Positions 58,843 through 64,000 of a stretch of 64,000 bases of DNA are shown piece after piece. The notes beneath the pieces are model-generated. The model was not told the origin of the DNA. It was given only the letters and a program-made list of their open reading frames with translations, and did not search any database. Each line of letters opens with the position of its first letter. Within the stretch, counting starts at the first letter, position 1. The position numbers were made by a program, and so were the translations under genes. This DNA comes from Wyeomyia smithii. Its lineage: Eukaryota; Arthropoda; Insecta; Diptera; Culicidae. The stretch covers positions 74,791,411 to 74,855,410 of the forward strand of contig NC_073694.1 in NCBI RefSeq assembly GCF_029784165.1. Direction: 5' to 3'.

Positions 58843-61800
58843 AGCCATCCAGTACGGCCGGAACCTTGCTGGCAACTGAATGTTTCGCTTGGGTCTTACA
58901 GGCGTTAAAACCGGAATTGAAACTGGATCTGGCTGCGGTGGATCATCTTCTTCATTGCTGTCATCTGAGAAGTAATGTGACCCATCAGTTTCCGTTTCCT
59001 CTTCAGGTGCTAAATTTGGTTCCACAGCTTGAACAGCTGGTATGTCTAATCGGTCTAATCCAAATCCATCGACGAATATGGACAATGGATCATAACTTGT
59101 AGTTGCATTTGAAACCACCTCCACGGAACGTGGTTTCAATTGATCAATGTGCGAACGTATTAGTCGTTGTCGATCTTGCAGAAGTACGTTGTAATTAACT
59201 CTTCCGATTCGTTCAATGACTGTGGCGGCTCCCCAATGCCAAGAGTTGCCTTGATGGACTTGAGCATACACTAAGTCACCGGGAACGAACTGTTTCTTGT
59301 TGAATTGTTCATTTTGTTGTGCTGCTTTCGCTTGTGCTGTTGAAATGGTTTGATCAGGTGGTAGCAACATCGATGAAACAGTCCGGATTGGTCGTTCTAA
59401 CATTATTTCTGCTGGAGACTTGTTACCAAAGTCAACTGTTGGTGTTGTTCGGTAGACTTGTAGAAATGTTTGTAATGCTTCCTCTAAAGTCTCTCCTCCC
59501 GATCGAATTTTTCGCAGGGTACGCTTCAAAGTATCCACAAACCTTTCCGCCAATCCGTTTGACTGGGGATGGTATGGTGCAGTGAGAATGTGACGAATAC
59601 CTTGTTTTTCGCAGAAAACTTGGAACTCGTGGCTAGTGAATTGGGTACCGTTATCCGAGACGATGGTTTCTGGCACACCAAACGTTGCGAACGCTTGCGA
59701 TAGCATCTTCGTTGTAGCTCTGCTGGTTGTAGATTTATTCGCGTACACTTCTGGCCACTTGGTGTATGGATCAACTACCACCAAAAAGTAAATGCCATCC
59801 ACAGGTCCAGCATAGTCCACATGAATGCGTGACCACGGCTTGTCAGGAATGGGCCAAGATTCCAGAGTTGTTTTGACAGGTGCTTTCCCAGCAGTGCAGC
59901 ATGGAGTACAGTTCCGGACGAATTCTTCGATGTCATTATCGATTCCTGGCCAGAAAACAAAACCTCGTGCAATGGACTTCATGCGAACCATGCCAGGATG
60001 TCCGCGATGAAACTGCTTAAGGATTTGCCTGCGGAACTTTCTCGGAACGACAACTCTGTCGTGAAACAGGATACAACAATTGACATGAGTAAGGGATTCT
60101 CGTCTGCTGAAGTAGGTACGAACGTCTGGAGCCGTGATTGACCGTGTATCTGTTGGCCAGCCTTCACGAATGTACTGCAGCACAATTTGCAGCGCCTTGT
60201 CAGTCTTCGTTGCAGCTTGGATAGCTGCGAAAGAAACTGGTATTTGTTCAATCGCATCACGAACAATGCTCACCATGTCATCTTCTAGACAAATCGCTGC
60301 TACGACGTAATTTTCCTCGGGCTGTTTGGTACGGTCGATCAGTCTAGACAGCATATCGGCGCAACCGAAGTCGTTGGTGAAACGTGACGGATGTCGAAGT
60401 CGTAGTTGAGTAGCATCAACGCCCACCGCTGGAGTCGATTCGCGGTATGTAATGGAATACCCTTCTTTGACCCAAAGATTGATAGCAATGGCTTGTGCTC
60501 AGTGAGAAGAGTGAATCGTCGACCCAACAAGTACTTGTGGAACTTTGTTACGCCATAGGTTAGCGCGGGCTGTCCATAAGCTTGCTCTGCCTGGGTGAGG
60601 GATCTCGATGCGTGCTGAATTGCCTTCAAGTGTCCATTGGGAAATTCGTGGAAGATCACTGCACCGATGCCCGTGTTGGAAGCGTCCGCCGCTACGATGA
60701 TTGGTAATTTGGGATCGTAATGCGTCAGCAACAGTTCGGACTGCAGAACTTGTTTGAATTGCTCAAAAGACCTTTGACAATCGGTATTCCACTGCCACTT
60801 CGTATCCTTCTTGAGTAGTTTGTCGAGAGGATGGCGAAGCTCATGGATGTTACGAACAAACCGGCCGTAGAAGTTAACGGCTCCCAGGAAGGAACGGAGC
60901 ACGGAAACGTTGGTTTGTGCCGGGATAGAAGCGATGACTTGGAGCTTTTCTGGATCAGGACGAATGCCTTTGCTGTCGATAATGTGCCCCAAGTACTTGA
61001 TTTCGGTTTGAAAAAAAAATGGCATTTCTCCAGTTTGACGTGAAACCCATACTCCTCCAAACGTCGAAGAAGCATGTCTAATGAGGCCTTGTGTGCCTCC
61101 CAGGTTGGTCCAAAGATGATAGCATCGTCGAGAAACGAACGTACCCCAGGAAAATCAGCAATCATAGTGTCAACAAGCCGTTGGAAAGCCCCAGGCGCTG
61201 ATTCTACCCCTGGTGCAAGCCAGTTGACTATGAAGAGACCCCGGTGCGTATTTATGGTGAGAAGTTTCTTCGCTTCATCATCTACTTCCAGCTGAAGATA
61301 CGCATCGGAGAGGTCTATAATGCTGAAGACGGCACTTCCATTGAGCTGCGCGAAAATTTCTTCTGGAGTTGGAAGAGGATAGTGATTGGCTTCCAGTGCA
61401 TCGTTGAGGCCAGTGGAATAGTCCGCACAAATGCGAACTTTACCGTTCAGCTTGCGCACTGCGACTATCGGAGCAGCCCACTCGGAGAAATCGATCGGTG
61501 TGATGATTCCCAGCGACTGAAGACGTGTCAATTCTTCATCGATCAGCGAAATGGTGTTGAACGGAACTGGGCGCTTCGAACAAAAAACGGGTTTGGCGTT
61601 AGGCTTGAGAAATAGTTTAACCATTGTCTTTGTGCAGTGTCCCAGTGAATTATCGAAGACCGCCGGATGGTTAGCTTGAAGTTGCGCTATGATTTCCTTA
61701 GAACACGACCCAGTAACTGTTGCGACCTTACTGCAAAGTGTATCGAATGGAACTGACCATAGGTTGAACATATCGATCCAATCTATTCCGAGCACGTTGA

Positions 61801-62290
61801 GATCCGGTGATGACGTCACGAAACAATAGCCACGCTTGACCATGCCGTTGAGGGTCACTTCGCAATGAAATTCGCCGATGAGGGCGAGGAGTCCACCGGA
61901 TGCGTTGGATGCTTCAATCGATGATGGTGTCAGCTTCGGCCGTCCCAATTGTTGCCACATTGATTCGGAAATTACTGTGATATCGCTTGCAGAGTCCAGT
62001 TGTAGCGAGACAGCGACATTGTTGATGGTGATTGTCACATATTTTCGTTTTCTGGAGCTGTTAGCGATATGGTTCAAGAAAATTTCTTTGGTGTCGGGTC
62101 TGAAACTGGCTTTCTTTTTGAATTGCTTCTTCTCTCGGGATTGAGTGGAAGGATTGTTTGAAGATTTGTTTGCACAGCCGCAGTAGTTTTCCTTATTACC
62201 AGTGCGGTTGCATACTTTGCATAGGTGATCAGAAAATGGACAGTCGCGAACATAGTGCATTTGTCCACACTGCCAACAGGGAGTACGAGG
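58840..62290 (-). pseudogene. Gypsy pol: knuckle, protease, RT, RNase H, integrase (two frameshifts)
   Basis: Starts with knuckle CWQCGQMHYVRDC, then protease LQLDSASDITVISE (active site DSA), RT (ICADYSTGLNDALEANHYPL, FSIIDLSDAYLQLEV, active-site FLDD). A shift lies in an A run at 61011-61019, after HFFF. The next frame (61025-60339) continues RT thumb and RNase H (IVAADASNTGIGAV, TEHKPL). A second shift near 60390 leads to 60426-58840 with ADMLSRL, integrase zinc motif HRGHPGM...CTPCC, and DDE core HVDYAG, VSDNGTQF, SNGLAERF with 35 residues between the second D and E. Confidence 0.9.
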
Positions 62291-62327
62291 GATGGACTTA
62301 CTTTCCGTTTTCGGTGGACGTTGTTGA

Positions 62328-63041
62328 TTACTGGGTTTTTTCTCTGAGATGCTTCGAGCTAGAGGGTTGCTCGATCATTGTGGTGTCCGACTTGAGATTG
62401 ACGAGCCGCTGAAACTCGTCGATCAGAGTTTGAATGGTCACTGGTGCTTCTGCTGTCTCACCTTCGATGCGGGAAAGAAGTCTCGCTCTGATGTCCGCGT
62501 AGCGTGTTGCCTTAAGACCGCAAACAAACAGCAAGCACTTGAATTGCTCGATTTTCAAATCTTTGAATTCGAATTCTTCACACGCCCTGTTGACCTTGCC
62601 ACCGTAGGTGATGATGTCATCCGCCTCCGATTTCACGAGTTGTAGGCATTGATGGCGCTTGTGGAAAACGGAGGTTTGCCTGCCGAAAATTTTGACCAAC
62701 GTCTTAACGGTTTCGGCGAACGTGACTTCCTTTGGCAGCTTCGGAAGAATGTAATTTACGTACCGACTGTGAGAAGACGTGTCCAACTTCCGGAGCAGGA
62801 GTCGAACCTTGGCTGCATCATCCAGACTATGTGCGTTGCTTTCAAAAAGATCCGTATACCGAGCGAACCACTTTTCAAATGTGGTGCCGTTCTCCGGATC
62901 AAAGCAGAACTCGCTGATGTTGGTCGACAATGACTCCAACACTTGCTCTGGGTTGATTGTCTGCGGAATGGCCAATCGCTGTAGAAGCTGAGTCATCTGC
63001 AAGATTGCTGCTTGGAGTTCTTGATTTGTCGCTGTTGCCAT
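62328..63041 (-). CDS. Gypsy Gag
   Basis: The 237-residue frame starts MATATNQELQAAILQMTQLL and contains the capsid-type segment NGTTFEKWFARYTDLFES and VRLLLRKLD. It forms the particle that packages element RNA. The frame ends EKTQ at a run of six A; the zinc knuckle lies just beyond in the frame one base ahead, contiguous with pol. Either a one-base indel in the A run or a programmed +1 shift explains this. Confidence 0.85.
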   Translation of the reverse strand: MATATNQELQAAILQMTQLLQRLAIPQTINPEQVLESLSTNISEFCFDPENGTTFEKWFARYTDLFESNAHSLDDAAKVRLLLRKLDTSSHSRYVNYILPKLPKEVTFAETVKTLVKIFGRQTSVFHKRHQCLQLVKSEADDIITYGGKVNRACEEFEFKDLKIEQFKCLLFVCGLKATRYADIRARLLSRIEGETAEAPVTIQTLIDEFQRLVNLKSDTTMIEQPSSSKHLREKTQ

Positions 63042-63085
63042 TTTACTTTGGGTTCAATTCTGGAGCTTTTGAATCTTCCAGAACA

Positions 63086-63098
63086 ATCCTCGTCGCCA
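63086..63098 (-). other. Primer binding site for tRNA-Ser
   Basis: On the minus strand TGGCGACGAGGAT lies two bases inside the 5' LTR. Its complement ATCCTCGTCGCCA matches the 3' end of a eukaryotic tRNA-Ser(GCT) including CCA (from recall of that tRNA). Confidence 0.8.
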
Positions 63099-63100
63099 AA

Positions 63101-63232
63101 TGTAGTGTATTCCAAAAATACTCGTAGTGAAAACTTGAGAGTTTATTGAGTTTTATTCTAGTTTGACGGTTACAATTGGAATGAATAATTTTTCTATCAA
63201 CCACAGTTGGTGCGATTGATTGGAGTGGAACA
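63101..63232 (-). repeat. 5' LTR of the gypsy element
   Basis: Begins TGTAGTGTATTCC and ends GGAGTGGAACA (plus strand). See the 3' LTR for differences. Confidence 0.95.
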
Positions 63233-63726
63233 ATAAAGAACCGGATTCCTGTGATAGAGTTCCACAATCCAGCGTCTCTGTGATGCCGAAAACTTCCAGT
63301 TTATCTGTTGTCGCTGCTTGGTGGCAATAATTCCATTTTCTTCATACGAACAAATCCAATTGCAGATGGTAGATTTGCTTTTCTGATAAATGATTGAAAG
63401 TCTCACTCTTGTCAGTCCAAGAAAGTAATAGCCGTAAAGCAAATATATTAAATACCAATATAGTTCACTTACGTGAAATTATGAAGACAAATTGTAAATG
63501 ACAGAAGCGTTAGTCACCTTTTCGACCGCTAGGTGCGCCACTTCTGTTTTTGTTCTACACGACATGCGAAATAGAGTAACTTTTGACAATAATATTACCC
63601 TAATGGGTACACTGAAAAAAATTCACATTTTATTGTGAAGTGAACTCGGCCGAATATTTTATAATAATAAAGTTCACCTATGCATAAGGCAATCCATGGG
63701 TGGTGTTCCACGGTTTGTACGTTTGT

Positions 63727-64000
63727 CGACCTCCGACAATATTTTGAGTTGTGAAATGGCGACTTCCGGTGACTGGGAAACTGCCGAAAATGACCAAATA
63801 CCACCTAATATGGGTGTTTCTTTAACCAGAATGATGCTCAGAGGCCAGAAATTGTCTCCAAATGCCATTTTGAAATCAAAGATGGCGACTTCCGGTTTCA
63901 AAGAAACAGCGAGATATGACCAAATACCATCCAATATGGGTATTTCCGAAATCGTGATGATGCACTGAAACCACAAATCGACCTCAGACAACATTTTGAG
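63727..64000. repeat. 126-bp tandem repeat running off the window
   Basis: GATGGCGACTTCCGG-type motifs start at 63756 and 63882, and CATTTTGAG-type motifs at about 63735, 63861 and 63987, all 126 bp apart. Each unit has ATGACCAAATACC and AATATGGGT-TTTC. The array resembles an abundant mosquito repeat. Frames through it are repeat artefacts. Confidence 0.85.

Larger units (their letters stand above)
58689..63232 (-). mobile_element. Ty3/gypsy (mag-like) LTR retrotransposon, complete with LTRs
   Basis: LTRs of 132 bp (63101-63232, 5') and 142 bp (58689-58830, 3') run TG...CA. The 5-bp target duplication ATAAA flanks them (58684-58688 and 63233-63237). The primer site matches the 3' end of tRNA-Ser and the polypurine tract is GGGGGGAGA. 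Gag, protease, RT, RNase H and integrase appear in that order with no env. Short LTRs and a tRNA-Ser primer are typical of the mag group. The LTRs differ by two indels (3 and 7 bp) and one or two substitutions, so insertion is recent. The copy has several frame breaks. Confidence 0.95.
57922..63442 (-). pseudogene. DD34E Tc1/mariner-type transposase, split by an LTR element and two frameshifts
   Basis: N-terminal part (63442-63233): an HTH-like segment LSIIYQKSKSTICNWICSYE. The frame breaks at the gypsy insertion after NPVLY and resumes at 58683 with LDECRDLFHRQFSKNLSGAT and ILHAEGLTWKALERRAIQ. After a one-base shift near 58550 it continues FDWDIYNLVFLDEISVDYKG (first D), GLNGVLDSFETEGTFTRIKF, then after a second shift near 58275 YPGPNSIWVMDGAKIH (second D) and PVFLPPYCPFYNLLELVFG (E). 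There are 34 residues between the second D and E. The family cuts and pastes at TA. AATAAA signals for this strand are at 57869-57878. The copy cannot be active. Confidence 0.85.
56381..63540. mobile_element. Two-gene Tc1/mariner-type DNA transposon (accessory gene plus transposase), interrupted by a gypsy element
   Basis: An accessory gene on the plus strand (56618-57807) and a DD34E transposase on the minus strand (63442 to 57922) converge tail to tail with a 114-bp gap that carries a poly(A) signal for each. Without the 4.5-kb gypsy insertion the unit would be about 2.6 kb. Candidate ends share the imperfect inverted motif TGGCGNNCCTAGCG (56381-56394, and inverted at 63527-63540); this boundary is tentative and no target TA was confirmed. 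Both genes would be needed to call the element autonomous, and the transposase is broken. Confidence 0.6.

Noticed and set aside
1..64000. CRISPR arrays, bacterial operons, replication origins
   Set aside because: Tandem repeats here lack equal spacers, and splicing, SINEs and LINEs show a eukaryotic chromosome.

Overview
The window is an AT-rich insect chromosome segment, most likely from a culicine mosquito (Aedes-like). This rests on dense interspersed repeats, tRNA-derived SINE fragments, satellite units that resemble mosquito repeats, and one intron-containing insect gene. Species assignment is inference from the sequence alone.

Only one host gene is clearly recognisable: FoxK on the minus strand (17001 down to 11742). 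It has five coding exons whose splice phases all agree and which give a 672-residue protein with an FHA domain, a forkhead domain and an acidic tail. Its introns carry at least three terminal-inverted-repeat (TIR) miniature elements. The rest of the window is almost entirely transposable-element (TE) sequence, much of it nested.

1-9.9 kb: a LINE endonuclease fragment, a 3.7-kb repeat (family A) carrying its own insertion, two BEL/Pao fragments in opposite orientation, a Mutator-like miniature element inside one of them, and a SINE. 9.9-17.1 kb: FoxK and its 3' flank. 17.1-25.5 kb: a SINE and a jockey-like LINE split by a family A copy and by a hAT-type element. 25.5-29 kb: a composite repeat with a TATA box, a ~115-bp tandem repeat, a 5'-truncated LINE with a 14-bp target duplication, and a fold-back element whose empty site is also present. 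29-38.6 kb: iterated repeats, several TIR elements and a 118-bp tandem array. 38.6-43.2 kb: the third family A copy, a THAP-like relic, two hAT-type elements and a LINE fragment. 44.2-47.8 kb: a CR1/L2-group-like LINE. 49.4-54.8 kb: an I/LOA-type LINE with RNase H.

56.3-63.6 kb is the most interesting part. It is a two-gene DNA transposon: a DD34E Tc1/mariner-type transposase faces tail-to-tail an unrelated, intron-containing accessory protein. The transposase gene is split by a complete 4.5-kb Ty3/gypsy (mag-like) element with intact LTRs, a tRNA-Ser primer site and a 5-bp target duplication. The window ends in a 126-bp tandem repeat.

The many perfect target duplications allow the order of insertions to be read, e.g. 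LINE, then family A or hAT inside it. Most elements are broken by stops or frameshifts. The hAT pair and the gypsy LTRs look young.
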